From assembly GCA_947685225.1 (NCBI GenBank), contig CANTUV010000031.1, positions 63,531,001 to 63,595,000 of the forward strand: a stretch of 64,000 bases of DNA, written 5' to 3'. The notes beneath the pieces are model-generated. The model saw only the letters and a program-made list of their open reading frames with translations, was not told the DNA's origin and ran no database searches. Source of the stretch: Garcia nutans (taxonomy: Eukaryota; Streptophyta; Magnoliopsida; Malpighiales; Euphorbiaceae). The translations under genes and the position numbers were made by a program. Positions 8,586-18,880 of the stretch are shown here, in pieces. How positions within the stretch are numbered: the stretch's first letter is position 1; each line of letters begins with the position of its first letter.

Positions 8586-11500
8586 TTTTTCCTTTCCGAC
8601 CGAACCTCAAAATCTTCTTCCAAGGAGATACTTTCAAAAATACCTTATCCCCAACATCAAACTGAATATCTCTCCTTTTCAGATCCGCATAAGACTTCTG
8701 TCGGTCCGAAGCTGTTTTCAATCTGCCTCGAATCAACTTCACTTTCTCTTCAGTTTCTTGAATCAAATCAGGCCCAATCAACTTGCTATCACCAAGTTCA
8801 CTCCAACAAAGAGGTGTTCTGCACCGTCTGCCATACAATGCCTCGAATGGGGCCATTCCGATGCTGGATTGGTGACTGTTGTTGTAAGCAAACTCCACAA
8901 GAGGTAAGAATCTATCCCAACTTCCAGAGAAATCGATGACACAGCTTCTCAACATATCCTCAACAATCTGTATCACCCTCTCAGACTGTCCATCCGTCTG
9001 TGGATGAAAAGCAGTACTGAAGTGTAGTCGAGAACCCAAAGCTCTATGCAAACTCTTCCAAAATCTTGAAGTAAACCTGGGATCTCGATCAGATACCAAA
9101 GAAGTTGGAACACCATGCAATTTCACAATCTCCTGGATGTACAGCTCAGCCAACCTCTCCAAAGAATAATCCATCCGAACTGGGAGGAAATGAGCTGTCT
9201 TAGTCAATCTATCCACAATCACCCATATGGCATCATGTTTCTTTTGTGTCAATGGCAAACCAGACACAAAGTCCATGGTCACTCTATCCCACTTCCATTC
9301 TGGCACTGACAACGGTTGAAGCAACCCAGTTGGAACTTGATGCTCTGCTTTAACCTTCTGACAAGTGAGACATTTCGATACAAACTCAGCAACGTCTCTC
9401 TTCAACCCAATCCACCAGTAATGCTGTCTCAAATCATGATACATCTTGGTGTTGCCCGGATGCATAGAAAACATCGACTGATGTGCCTCTTTCAAAATGA
9501 CCCTCTTCAAATAAGCATTATCGGGTACACACAATCTGTTCTTGAACCATAGGCTCCCATCATTCCTCACAACAAAATCTCTACTCTCTCTACTCTGACA
9601 ATCTGCAATAATCTTCTGAATCTTCTTATCAGTCAACTGAGCCTCTTTGATCTGATCCAACAAAACCGGCTTCAATTGCAACTGTGCCAATAATGCACCA
9701 TCATCACAAAGTACAAAACTGGCACGCAAAGCTCTCAACTCAACAAGCAACGAGAGCGAGTAAACTGTTAAACCAGCTAAAGACTTCCGACTTAAGGCAT
9801 CAGCAACTACATTTGCTTTACCTGGATGATAATCAATCAAGCAGTCATAGTCTTTAATCAATTCTAACCATCTCCTCTGACGAAGATTGAGCTCTTTCTG
9901 GACACCCAAATACTTCAAACTCTTGTGATCAGTGTAGATGAAACATTTCTCCCCAAACAGATAATGGCGCCAAATCTTTAATGCAAACACAATGGCTGCC
10001 AATTCCAAATCATGGGTGGGGTAGTTAAGCTCATGCGGTTTCAACTGACGAGATGCATAAGCTATAACTTTCCCTTCCTGCATCAGCACACATCCCAAAC
10101 CACTATGTGACGCATCACTGTAGATCACATATGGTTTGCCTTCTACAGGTAAAGTAAGAACAGGCGCTTGAGTCAACATATCTCTCAACTGCTCAAAGCT
10201 AGCCTGACACTGATCCGTCCACACAAATCTCACTCCCTTACGAAGCAATCTGGTGAGTGGAGTAGCTATCAAAGAAAACCCTTTCACAAACCGCCGGTAA
10301 TAGCCTGCCAAACCCAGAAAACTTCTAACCTCTGTCACTGACTTGGGTGGACTCCAATTCAAAATTGCTTCAACTTTACTCGGATCAACTCTGATGCCTT
10401 CTGCTGAAACAATATGTCCAAGAAAAGCTACTTGATCCAACCAGAACTCACACTTCGACAATTTGGCAAATAACTGCTTTTCTCTCAAAATCTGCAACAC
10501 AATCCGCAGATGCATATCATGTTCCTCTTCATTCCTCGAATACACCAGGATATCATCGATGAAGACCACTACAAACTGATCCAAATAGGGCCTAAACACC
10601 CTATTCATCAAATCCATGAAAGCTGCAGGTGCATTCGTCAGACCAAAAGGTATAACTAAAAATTCATAATGCCCATACCTGGTCCGAAATGCGGTCTTCG
10701 GAACATCTTCAGCTTTGACTCTCAGCTGATGGTACCCAGATCTCAGATCAATTTTAGAAAACACAGCTGCATCCTTCAATTGATCAAAGAGATCATCGAT
10801 TCTAGGCAAAGGATATTTATTCTTAATTGTCACCTTGTTCAATTGCCTATAGTCGATACATAACCTCATGGTACCATCTTTCTTCTTCACAAACAGCACA
10901 GGAGCTCCCCAAGGAGAGACACTGGGGCGAATGAATCCCTTATCCAACAGCTCCTGTAATTGCACTTTTAACTCTCTTAGTTCTGCTGGTGCCATTTTGT
11001 AAGGAGTAATCGAGATAGGAGTGGTACCAGGCAACAATTCAATACCAAACTCCACCTCTCTCTCAGGCGGCAATCCTGGCAACTCCTCAGGAAAAACATC
11101 AGGGAACTCTGCAACTGTGGCAATGCTATCAATAAGAGAACTTCTTACTCTAGTATCTATCACATGAGCAAGATAAGCTTCATATCCCTTTCTAATCAAC
11201 CTCCTGGCTGCAACAGCTGAAACAAATAAGGAGGCTAACTGTTCCTGCTCATTAGATACTATCACCTCTCTACCATCACTAGTTCTCAAAGAAACAATCT
11301 TCTTTTTACAATCCACCATAGCTCCATGTCGAGATAGCCAATCCATGCCTAAAATCACATCATATTCCTTAAATGGCATCTCAATCAAATCTCCAAGGAA
11401 CTCCTCACCCTGCACCCTCACTGCACTATCCCGATGCACTTTACTCACAATCACACTATGCCCTAACGGATTTGTCACCAAAACATCAAATCCTAGGGAC

Positions 11501-12876
11501 TCAGCATGCACATCAAACACAGGCAATACAGATGCACTAATATAAGAATGGGTGGAACCCGGATCAATCAAAGCAAGTACTGCAGTATCAAATAAAGAAA
11601 AAGTACCAGCTATGACCGCCGATGCATCCGGCTGTCTCTGCATAACATACATCCTCTGGGAAGAACCAACCTCCTCCAGTCTAGTTTCCCTGGATGTAGC
11701 ACCACCTCTAGAACTGAACCCTGCTCTACCACCTCGGCTGGCACCTCTGCCTCCTCTACCTCCCCTCACACTGGCTCGAGAAGCGGCAGAATCAACTGGC
11801 ATAAACTCCTGTCTCTCCGGACAGTCTCTCACAAAGTGATCCGGTGACCCACACCTGAAACAAACCCCTGCAACACCAGCCTTCCAACAAGGACCACCAT
11901 GTGGCCTCCCACAATGGATGTAGATAGGTAAGGTGGATCTCTGAACCATAGGGGTCGGAGCACTTGCCACTGAAGCTACAGGTCTATATCTATGCCTCTG
12001 GAACTGCACTGATCTACCTGCTGGTCTCTGGCTCCTACTACTCCGAGGAACAAAGCTTCCTCTACCCCTCTTTGCTGAAGAAGACCCTGCCTCGAACTGA
12101 GGCCTTCTCACTCTGACCTCTTCCTCTGATGCAGCTGCAATCACTTGAGCCCTTTCTACATCTCGAGCTGCTGCCACTAGCTGGGAGAAATCGTGATATC
12201 TAGACCCGGCCACTAAGCACATGATAGAGGGTCTCAATCCCTCCTGAAACCTCCGGCATCTATCTATCTCATCAGCAATAATGCCACCAGCATAATGACT
12301 CAATCTAATAAACTCAACCTCATATTCAGTTACAGTCTTGCTATCTTGCTTCAAGCTCAAGAACTCCATCTTCTTCATATTCTTATACTCCCTTGGAGTA
12401 TACTTCAACTCAAATTCTCTCAAGAAATCAGTGTAAGACAGTGTTGGAGGATCATCCATAGAATGGGGCACCGTCTTCCACCAATCGTAGGCATCCTTCT
12501 GTAGCAAAGATCTTGCATAGTCAAACTTTTCCTCTGAGGTGGCTTGCAACTGAACAAATACTCTCTGAACTCTGTCAAGCCACTGTTCTGCCACAGCTGG
12601 ATCAACTGTGCCTAAGAAATCCTCCGCTCCATATTTCCTCAGTTTATCATAATGCCTTACTGATACTGAAGGCTGAGGGGGTGGTGGCTGTGGTTGCACA
12701 GGTGCTTGTCTCATAGCTTCCATCATATTCCTAAACCAGGCTGGCGGAACCTCATCACCTACTGGTCTACCCGACCCAGAAACAGGTGCCTCACCATTAC
12801 TATCAACCCTAGCTCCATCCTCAGGAGCAACACTCTCCTCACTACCCTCAACCGATTGTCTCAAATGAGGATCCAT
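8557..12876 (-). CDS. Gag-pol polyprotein of chromovirus element A (frameshifted near its end)
   Basis: About 1,439 codons from ATG at 12876. Domains in order, with residue numbers counted from the upstream GTG at 12882: capsid-like gag (about 75-250, with WWKTVP and FELKYTPREY); a CCHC zinc knuckle CFRCGSPDHFVRDC (341-354) then an R/G-rich stretch; aspartic protease (LIDPGSTHSYI, about 438-448); reverse transcriptase (DYRQLNK, PFGLTNAP, FIDDIL near 774-779); RNase H (YSDAS, TDHKSL, VADALSR); integrase with an HHCC finger (H about 1134/1141, C about 1171/1174) and catalytic D, D and E (MDFVSG, SDRDP, QSERV). The polyprotein makes the virus-like particle and copies and integrates the element. 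The frame has no internal stop but leaves the true frame at the T-run 8586-8590, so its last dozen residues are wrong and the chromodomain is lost. Confidence 0.95.
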   Translation of the reverse strand: MDPHLRQSVEGSEESVAPEDGARVDSNGEAPVSGSGRPVGDEVPPAWFRNMMEAMRQAPVQPQPPPPQPSVSVRHYDKLRKYGAEDFLGTVDPAVAEQWLDRVQRVFVQLQATSEEKFDYARSLLQKDAYDWWKTVPHSMDDPPTLSYTDFLREFELKYTPREYKNMKKMEFLSLKQDSKTVTEYEVEFIRLSHYAGGIIADEIDRCRRFQEGLRPSIMCLVAGSRYHDFSQLVAAARDVERAQVIAAASEEEVRVRRPQFEAGSSSAKRGRGSFVPRSSRSQRPAGRSVQFQRHRYRPVASVASAPTPMVQRSTLPIYIHCGRPHGGPCWKAGVAGVCFRCGSPDHFVRDCPERQEFMPVDSAASRASVRGGRGGRGASRGGRAGFSSRGGATSRETRLEEVGSSQRMYVMQRQPDASAVIAGTFSLFDTAVLALIDPGSTHSYISASVLPVFDVHAESLGFDVLVTNPLGHSVIVSKVHRDSAVRVQGEEFLGDLIEMPFKEYDVILGMDWLSRHGAMVDCKKKIVSLRTSDGREVIVSNEQEQLASLFVSAVAARRLIRKGYEAYLAHVIDTRVRSSLIDSIATVAEFPDVFPEELPGLPPEREVEFGIELLPGTTPISITPYKMAPAELRELKVQLQELLDKGFIRPSVSPWGAPVLFVKKKDGTMRLCIDYRQLNKVTIKNKYPLPRIDDLFDQLKDAAVFSKIDLRSGYHQLRVKAEDVPKTAFRTRYGHYEFLVIPFGLTNAPAAFMDLMNRVFRPYLDQFVVVFIDDILVYSRNEEEHDMHLRIVLQILREKQLFAKLSKCEFWLDQVAFLGHIVSAEGIRVDPSKVEAILNWSPPKSVTEVRSFLGLAGYYRRFVKGFSLIATPLTRLLRKGVRFVWTDQCQASFEQLRDMLTQAPVLTLPVEGKPYVIYSDASHSGLGCVLMQEGKVIAYASRQLKPHELNYPTHDLELAAIVFALKIWRHYLFGEKCFIYTDHKSLKYLGVQKELNLRQRRWLELIKDYDCLIDYHPGKANVVADALSRKSLAGLTVYSLSLLVELRALRASFVLCDDGALLAQLQLKPVLLDQIKEAQLTDKKIQKIIADCQSRESRDFVVRNDGSLWFKNRLCVPDNAYLKRVILKEAHQSMFSMHPGNTKMYHDLRQHYWWIGLKRDVAEFVSKCLTCQKVKAEHQVPTGLLQPLSVPEWKWDRVTMDFVSGLPLTQKKHDAIWVIVDRLTKTAHFLPVRMDYSLERLAELYIQEIVKLHGVPTSLVSDRDPRFTSRFWKSLHRALGSRLHFSTAFHPQTDGQSERVIQIVEDMLRSCVIDFSGSWDRFLPLVEFAYNNSHQSSIGMAPFEALYGRRCRTPLCWSELGDSKLIGPDLIQETEEKVKLIRGRLKTASDRQKSYADLKRRDIQFDVGDKVFLKVSPWKKILRFGRKGKIESSFHWTI

Positions 12877-13000
12877 CAACACCTACACTGCAAACACAAA
12901 AAAAAACACACCTTATTAAAGATCAGAGGTTGCCAATCCCAAACATATGTGTTATTTAAAACCACTTTTTAAGTAAAAATATTATTTTTATTACATTTTA

Positions 13001-13037
13001 CCTAGGTTGAGAATCTCAAACCTAGGCTCTGATACCA
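13001..13037 (-). other. Primer-binding site (initiator Met) and adjoining hairpin of element A
   Basis: On the element's strand TGGTATCAGAGCC (13037-13025), complementary to the 3' end of initiator tRNA-Met, lies seven bases inside the 5' LTR. It overlaps by two bases a perfect 8-bp inverted repeat CCTAGGTT / AACCTAGG (13001-13026) with a ten-base loop. Confidence 0.9.
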
Positions 13038-13044
13038 AAACAAT

Positions 13045-15534
13045 TGTAACACCCCCACATCCAATGCACACACTACAATCACAACAATGTAGCATAAGTG
13101 CACCAAACATAGGGATGCTACGGTTTTCTTCAACATTCAAAACATTTTAAACTTGATACAATACCCTAATCATTATACATTATAGAAATTAAGTCATTGA
13201 CTTAAAATATAAACATGTTAGATATACATATATACATTTAAATATTACACAGCGGAAGTTATAAATTAGGTACATATTTACATTATAAACATTACTTTAC
13301 AAAATATAAAAGAAGTATACATGATTGGCAAGTCTGCTCTGATCTTTAAGTCCTCAAAAATCAACTCTTCACTGTCTACTCTCACTCGGTCTTGATGAAC
13401 TCTCGGGTTCAACTCTACCAACTCTATTACCTGCGCGATCAAACACTATCGCGCTAAGCCAACGGCTTAGTAAGATAAAACATGCTAATGTTTTGCTTTG
13501 ATGCAATGCAGTGCCAATTCTCAATCCATATTATACATGTAACATCATATATGCAAAACTAACAACATGCCTTTACATTTCATAACTCAACATAAATAGA
13601 CATATCATATTTCAACATCTTATCATATACCTCATTAGTATTCATTTAATCATTCATAATCAACATTAAGCAAAGACAAGCATGGGCCCAAGACACACTA
13701 ATATGCCATTCAATTTTCAGAGTTAATGTTTTGGTTCTATCATCACATTTATCAATATCATAAACCCAACTAGGCTTCAAGGATTAGGTTCAACCAAGCT
13801 TCAAGGGGAGCAAAGCATGCTAAGCTTCAACCCAACTTGGCTTCAAGAACCAACCCAACCTAGCTTCAAGGGGGGTAACATCTCAATTAGGCTTCAAGGA
13901 TTCAATCCAACCTAACTTCAAGAGATTGTTACACTTATTAGGCATGCCACCAACAACCAACTCTGAAAATGGAATAACACATTAGCCACACAATTCATTT
14001 ATTATTCAATTATCATTTCCATTCTCAATTCTCAACAACATTTAGGCAAACATGCCTTATTTCTTTCAATTGCATCACATCATAGCCAACCACAATGGCA
14101 TTGTCTCATATCATGTCTTATTTGAATTATCATTGCATCTTTGATATACATTTCAATATTCATTACTCATGAAACACATTACCATTTACAATGCATAACA
14201 TAACATTATTCAATCTCAACAATGCAATTAGGGTAAAGAACAATTGATATGATTCATAGCTTTAGAACCTTACACATGTAATTGATTATATCATTCATTG
14301 ATTCAAGTGTATTTAAAATGTTTAGGGTTAGGTTTAGGGACCAACCTACCCTTTGAGAACCAAAGCAATGCAAAAGGAACAAGAAAGTAAAACCTTAACC
14401 TACACAATTGAGGGACACGGGCAGCCACTTGAGGGACACGGCCAAGCTTGTGGCCGTGTCACTCAAACCAATTGGACAGTAAGCAACACGGGCAAGGGAC
14501 ACGGCCAAGCTTATGGCCGTGTCTCTTAAACCAAAACTCCCAGTAGCTAACACAGCTTGGGAACACGGCCGTGTCTCTCAAAACTAATTCAACACAAGCA
14601 AAAGTTTCATGACTTGGCCGTGTCTCTCCTTTGCTTTTGGCCGTGTCTCCCAAAACACAAACCCTAATATGCAAAATTCTCCTCCAATTGCACTCAAACT
14701 CATCAAACACCATATAACATGTTTCAAATGAATGAAATCAATGTTCTAAACACAAATTCTACATGTTTATCACAATATTCCTTATTAAAACACATCAACC
14801 AAAACATTTAAACATATACCATCTCAAACCCTAAAACCAACTTTACACTTGAACTTCCACTATCAAAATCCATTTAAACTTACAACCTTCACAACCAAAC
14901 CAACCTCAAATCAATCTTTTAACTAACAATCAACTTTAACATTTGTAAATACATATCAAACACACCAAATCATCAACTCAACAATTCACCATACACCTTA
15001 GCCACAACTTCCAAATTAATAAAAGAAAACAAGAAATTTCTTACCTTATATGAAGAAATTCCACAAATCTTTCACCAAATCTCTCAATTCCTTCATCAAT
15101 TTGAGTATAGCATCAAGAACACTTCTCTTTCCCTTTGTCTTCTTCAATGGCCGGCACAAACATGAGAAGAAAAGAAAATTCAACAAAGTCAAATGACTTT
15201 TCTTCTTTAAATCTCCACCAAGAGATTTTATACAAGCAATTACCAAAATACCCTCAATCATATAACTAACTTTTTGTCTTATATAAGCCCATATATGCAA
15301 TTACACACTCAACAATAAAATATCTTCTTCCACTAACCAACACCTTGACTCTTCTTTGACCAATTTATATGTTATATATATCAACATATACACAACATAT
15401 ACCATTCTCTCTAAACCCTAAATCCTTCCCAAAACACATATACTTTTCTTTTCCCAATTCTATATCTTGCAATTTAAAACAACCACAATAACAACAACAT
15501 ACAAAACTTCTAGGTCAAAAATGAGGATATTACA
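13045..15534 (-). mobile_element. 5' LTR of element A
   Basis: 2,490 bp, nearly identical to 5693-8185. Visible differences include small indels (13066, 14753) and a handful of substitutions. It carries the same hairpin pair (13433-13470), hairpin cluster (14410-14650) and GGTAAG site (15040-15045). Confidence 0.95.
13433..13470. other. Conserved hairpin pair in LTR (element A, 5' copy)
   Basis: GCGCGAT / ATCGCGC with an eight-base loop, then CTAAGCC / GGCTTAG with loop AAC; both seven-base stems are perfect. Confidence 0.75.
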
Positions 15535-15539
15535 GTTGT
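15535..15539. repeat. Target-site duplication of element A, right copy (GTTGT)
   Basis: Matches 5688-5692 exactly. Confidence 0.95.
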
Positions 15540-15664
15540 CGCAGTAGTAGTAGATTGATTTTTATTTTTAATTTAATTATTTGTTTATTTTCTGTGAATT
15601 GTTTGTTTAGTTTTATTTTCTTTCAATTTAATTGTTTTTAAGTTGCTAAGTGCCTTGTGTAAAT

Positions 15665-16903
15665 ATGCAATTTTCAAGGTATGCAGGGGTTTACGATGAT
15701 AACCCTAACTCTGACATGGCATGGCAGTTAGCAGAATTAATGAACCAACTTAAGATGCTAAATGCAAGAGGACAAACATCTATGCCTACTCGTGAAGTAT
15801 GTTTGGCATGTGGCATTGCAGGACATAGCGCAAACATGTGTTCATTTGGTTATGGACAATATCAAGAGAGGCAAGAGGAAGAATATGCCTATGAAAGCTT
15901 TCAGCAAAGGGATAGAAGTAACCCATATTCCAATCCTTGTATTCCAAATTGCAGAAACTACCCAAATTTTTCTTGGGAAAACCAGCAGCACATTCCATCT
16001 CCAAATTTTTTTCAACCTTACCAAAGAAGTTCTTACTCTCAAGAACAATATTCAAATCAAGAGTACCTTAATCCACCCACATTAGAAGATAGTTTGAATG
16101 CCTTCATTCAAACTAGCACACGAAACCAAGATCACCTTAAGGAACCCACCTTAGAAGATAGTTTGAATGCCTTCATTCAAATTAGCGCGCAAAATCAAAG
16201 TAAACTTAAGGAACCCACTTTGGAAGATAGTTTGAATGCCTTCATTCAAATTAGCTCACAAAACCATGAAAAATTCAAGAAATCCACAGTGGAAGATGAT
16301 TTGAATGCTTACCTTCAAATTAGCACAGAAATTCAGGAAGGAAGCAATGAGAGGTTTGATTCTTTTGAGGAATCATTGAAGAGGGTAGAAATGCAACTTG
16401 GGCAACTGGCACATCAATTCCAAGCACACCAAGAGGAGGAATTTCCTAGTCAATTGGAGCAAATAGAGGTAATCACAAATTTTAAGAATGAACAGGTGGT
16501 ATATAACGATTTTTGTGATTCCTTTTATGCAGGAACTAACAACGAAGAAGATGGCGAGGAAATGCAATCAGACATAGAGGAGTTAATTCAATCAAAGGAG
16601 GAGGAGAATTTGGAAGCATCGACTTCGACAAAATTGCATGAACCTCCAAATCCTTGTATGCCATCATTCCCATTCCCAAGTAAGCTGAATGCAGAGAAAC
16701 AAGGTATGCAACTTTCTGAACTCTGTGACATGCCCTATAGTGAAGATAGTGTAGATAAGCTTGAGGTGGCCATGACCATAGAAGTCGAGCCTAATTCTTC
16801 CAAATTAGAAATTGATGAGGGCAATTTACTAGTGAATAATGAGATTGTTGAGGGAGAATTTCAAATTGCTCAGAAAATCAAAAATTTAATCTCGAACATG
16901 TGA
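15665..16903 (+). CDS. Gag-like protein of the Athila-like element, lacking the capsid part
   Basis: About 412 codons from the first in-frame ATG. Near the N-terminus is a zinc-knuckle-like CLACGIAGHSANMC, then a Y/N/P/Q-rich stretch with NYPNFSWENQQ. This resembles the part of Athila gag downstream of the capsid domain. Four copies of a 23-residue repeat (core TLEDSLNAFIQ) follow, then a coiled-coil-like LKRVEMQLGQLAHQFQ also typical of Athila gag, then an acidic tail. The usual capsid region is absent although the primer-binding site lies only about 120 bp upstream once element A is removed, so the gag is internally deleted and the element was probably non-autonomous. The last residues and the stop at 16901-16903 lie at the junction with the antisense gene, so the natural C-terminus is probably lost. 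Confidence 0.65.
   Translation: MQFSRYAGVYDDNPNSDMAWQLAELMNQLKMLNARGQTSMPTREVCLACGIAGHSANMCSFGYGQYQERQEEEYAYESFQQRDRSNPYSNPCIPNCRNYPNFSWENQQHIPSPNFFQPYQRSSYSQEQYSNQEYLNPPTLEDSLNAFIQTSTRNQDHLKEPTLEDSLNAFIQISAQNQSKLKEPTLEDSLNAFIQISSQNHEKFKKSTVEDDLNAYLQISTEIQEGSNERFDSFEESLKRVEMQLGQLAHQFQAHQEEEFPSQLEQIEVITNFKNEQVVYNDFCDSFYAGTNNEEDGEEMQSDIEELIQSKEEENLEASTSTKLHEPPNPCMPSFPFPSKLNAEKQGMQLSELCDMPYSEDSVDKLEVAMTIEVEPNSSKLEIDEGNLLVNNEIVEGEFQIAQKIKNLISNM
16066..16335 (+). repeat. 69-bp tandem repeat inside the gag-like frame, four units
   Basis: Four successive units encode (L)KEPTLEDSLNAFIQIS-type 23-residue repeats; the first three are very similar and the fourth is divergent. The frame is kept throughout, suggesting the expansion happened while the frame was translated. 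Confidence 0.8.
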
Positions 16904-18106
16904 CTCTCTCTCGGGAAATACCAGGCACCCTCACAAGATTGTGCTCATATGTCGATGCCTACAACAATAATAAAGATCAAATTCATGCAAGAATAAGAAT
17001 GGAATTAACATTAGTAGAAGAAGAGTACCTCGACAACCACCATAAAGCCAACAAAAGACTTTTTATTTCAGCAAATTTTGTCAAGACCATGATAAAGACA
17101 AGCAAGGCCAGCTTCACCCCAGTTGTAAAGTGGTACCGTCCTCATATAAGTAAGGGCCCTCAACACTGACAAATTGATGGCGGATTCGGTGTTGCCTAAA
17201 ATGGTCTACCCGAGCAAATACAACAAAAATCCTCTAGCATACTGTTGGGCTATCTCTGTGAACCCGTCCTTCATAGTTCATCCAATAACTATGAATAGGC
17301 TCAATTTTTATCTTGAAAGGCCCTTTAAATGATGGTTCCATACCAATTAATTGTTTAATTTCTTCAAATGTAAGAATATCGTTGGTAAGAGGAACCGGAA
17401 GACCATCATACTGAATGCCGGTTATAGCAGCAAAGTCGACCGGACCAATTGTCATCTCTCCAATGGGCATGTGAAAAGTATGAGTTGTGTCAAACCATCG
17501 TTCTGCAAGCACCTGGACTACGCTCCGGTCTATCGGATACTCCTCGGATGGTAATTGTAAGATGAAGCTCTCAAAGTTGCAATCTCGGATAATCTGCCTT
17601 ACCCGAGAAGGCGCTACATCATACCATTATCGGGCTTTGTAGATACACCCTCTGCCCTGAATAACGCAATGATCATGCTAATACAGAGCTAGGTAAGTTA
17701 ACACCAGGTAAGTATATCATTATTCTATCTACTTAAATTCTTAAATTAATATATTTTTCATAAATTTTATAAAAAATAGAAAATATAAAGAAAAGAAAAC
17801 AAATAAAAAGAAAATGAAAATGAAAAAAAATAAAAACAGAAAAAATAAAAAAGAAAAAGAAAAAAATAATAAAAAAAATAAGAACAAAAGAAAACAAATA
17901 AAAAGGAAAAATAAAAACGAAGAAAGAAGAAAACAAAAAGAAAACAAAAATAATTTGCAGTTAAAATAAATAAATACCTTGCTCTTTTGATTTGAACTAC
18001 GATAAAGCGGCATCCCGACTAGTAAACCTATATTTCCATCTTCATGCCGCAGAATAAATTCTAGTAACTCAGTATTAGAATGAGTTCCTGATCTTGAAGC
18101 ATGCAT
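16896..18106 (-). pseudogene. Antisense plant-mobile-domain gene of TAT copy I, N-terminal exons
   Basis: ATG at 18106 (MHASRSGTHSNTELLEF). Exon 1 ends at 17978 with donor AAG|GTATTT; a T-rich intron of 321 bp ends with acceptor TTCAG at 17657. Exon 2 gives the plant mobile domain (Pfam aminotransferase-like family): WYDVAPSRVRQII, then HTFHMPIGEMTIG and AITGIQYDGLPVPL. Such domains occur in MAIN/MAIL1-type nuclear proteins and in transposons. Two breaks are visible: a stop just before WYDV (CAA to TAA compared with copy II) and a frameshift after SYWMNY, which copy II shares. The gene runs opposite to the retroelement. It is cut at about 16896 and continues at 3948. Confidence 0.75.
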
Positions 18107-18189
18107 TTTTTCAAAACTATATGCTAAACATGAAATGCTTATAGAATGAAAAGATTGCTGTCTGTGAATGAAATGAAGAAATCGGTGGT

Positions 18190-18196
18190 TTATATA
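18190..18196 (-). promoter_or_regulatory. TATA box of the antisense gene, copy I
   Basis: TATATAA on the minus strand inside CCTCTATATAAACCA, 84-90 bp upstream of the ATG at 18106. The same context (CCTCTATATAAATGA) stands at the matching place in copy II. Confidence 0.6.
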
Positions 18197-18235
18197 GAGG
18201 AACGACAAAGGAAAAAAAATAAATTCAAAAAGTAA

Positions 18236-18311
18236 ATTTCACTATTGATGAATAGTAGGTTACTATTTACAAATAGTAGGATACTATTTGTAAACAGTAA
18301 TTAGTGCATGA
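18236..18311. repeat. Cluster of ACTATT/AATAGT inverted repeats upstream of the antisense gene
   Basis: Three short hairpins follow one another: ACTATT-GATG-AATAGT, ACTATTT-AC-AAATAGT and ACTATTT-GT-AAACAGT. The first two are kept in copy II at 20938-20985. They lie just upstream of the antisense gene's TATA box. Confidence 0.65.
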
Positions 18312-18501
18312 ACAGTGACTACACAGTAAATAAAAAGGAAACTCAATTATTCAATTTAATCATTCAAATACTTGCGTGTATTAAAATATTTTTATATGCA
18401 GTGAGCATGGAGAAAATATGTGCATAAAAAATCAGCTAAATTTTTTGCAAATAAAATTTATATACTACTGACTATAATTATTTTTTTCAGAGAATTAAAT
18501 C

Positions 18502-18800
18502 TCTCTTAGCTCGGGTCCATAACCCAAATTACCCTTAGGTCCAGAACCTAAAATCTCTTTTAAGTACAGAACATAGCTCGGGTCAAGAACCCAAATTACC
18601 CTTAGGTCCAGAACCTAAAATCTCTTTTAAGTCCAGAACTTAGCATGGGTCCAGAACCCAAATTACGCTTAGGTCCAGAACCTAAAATCTCTCTTAAGTC
18701 CATAACTTAGCTCGGGTCTATAATCCAAATTACCCTTAGGTCTAGAACCTAAAATTATCCTTGAGTCCATAACTCAAATCGGGTCCATAATCTAAAACCT
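18502..18800. repeat. 67-bp tandem repeat built of mini-hairpins with co-varying stems
   Basis: Four units of 67 bp and a partial fifth. Each unit holds three sub-units of about 22 bp, each a short inverted repeat around CCAGA or CCATA: GGGT...ACCC, TTAGGT...ACCTAA, TTAAGT...ACTTAG, and in the last unit TTGAGT...ACTCAA. Stem bases change on both sides together while the loop stays constant. It lies between the antisense gene's promoter and the polypurine tract. Confidence 0.8.
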
Positions 18801-18870
18801 CAACCATCTCAGAAAAAATAAGACTTATTGCTTTTCACTCTCTTTTACTAAAGTATCAGATCGTTCAAGC

Positions 18871-18880
18871 AGGGGGCAAA
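18871..18880 (+). other. Polypurine tract of TAT copy I
   Basis: AGGGGGCAAA one base before the LTR start TGTAAACC at 18882. This is the expected second-strand primer position for a plus-strand element. Confidence 0.7.

Larger units (their letters stand above)
5693..15534 (-). mobile_element. Element A: full-length chromovirus (Tekay/Del type)
   Basis: A complete 9.84-kb element on the minus strand: 5' LTR 13045-15534, primer-binding site 13025-13037, gag-pol 12876-8232, polypurine tract 8200-8186, 3' LTR 8185-5693, with 5-bp target duplications. By eye the two LTRs differ at only about ten positions in 2.49 kb, so insertion was recent. The single visible lesion in the coding frame is a one-base frameshift near 8588. 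It interrupts the leader of the Athila-like element. Confidence 0.95.
3949..16895 (+). mobile_element. Athila-like LTR element, 3'-truncated, split by element A
   Basis: The 5' LTR (3949-5661), a primer-binding site (5668-5685), a short leader and a gag-like frame (15665-16903) follow one another once element A (5693-15534) is removed. The element sits inside the antisense gene of TAT copy I. Its 3' part and 3' LTR are missing, along with roughly 190 bp of the host gene, so a deletion followed insertion. The right boundary is approximate (16880-16904) because host and element sequence blend there. Confidence 0.65.

Noticed and set aside
8439..8939. Plus-strand frames opposite element A gag-pol (also near 11345, 11552, 12295, 12694)
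   Set aside because: They are shadows of the real minus-strand frame, have no domain, and are not kept in elements B and C.
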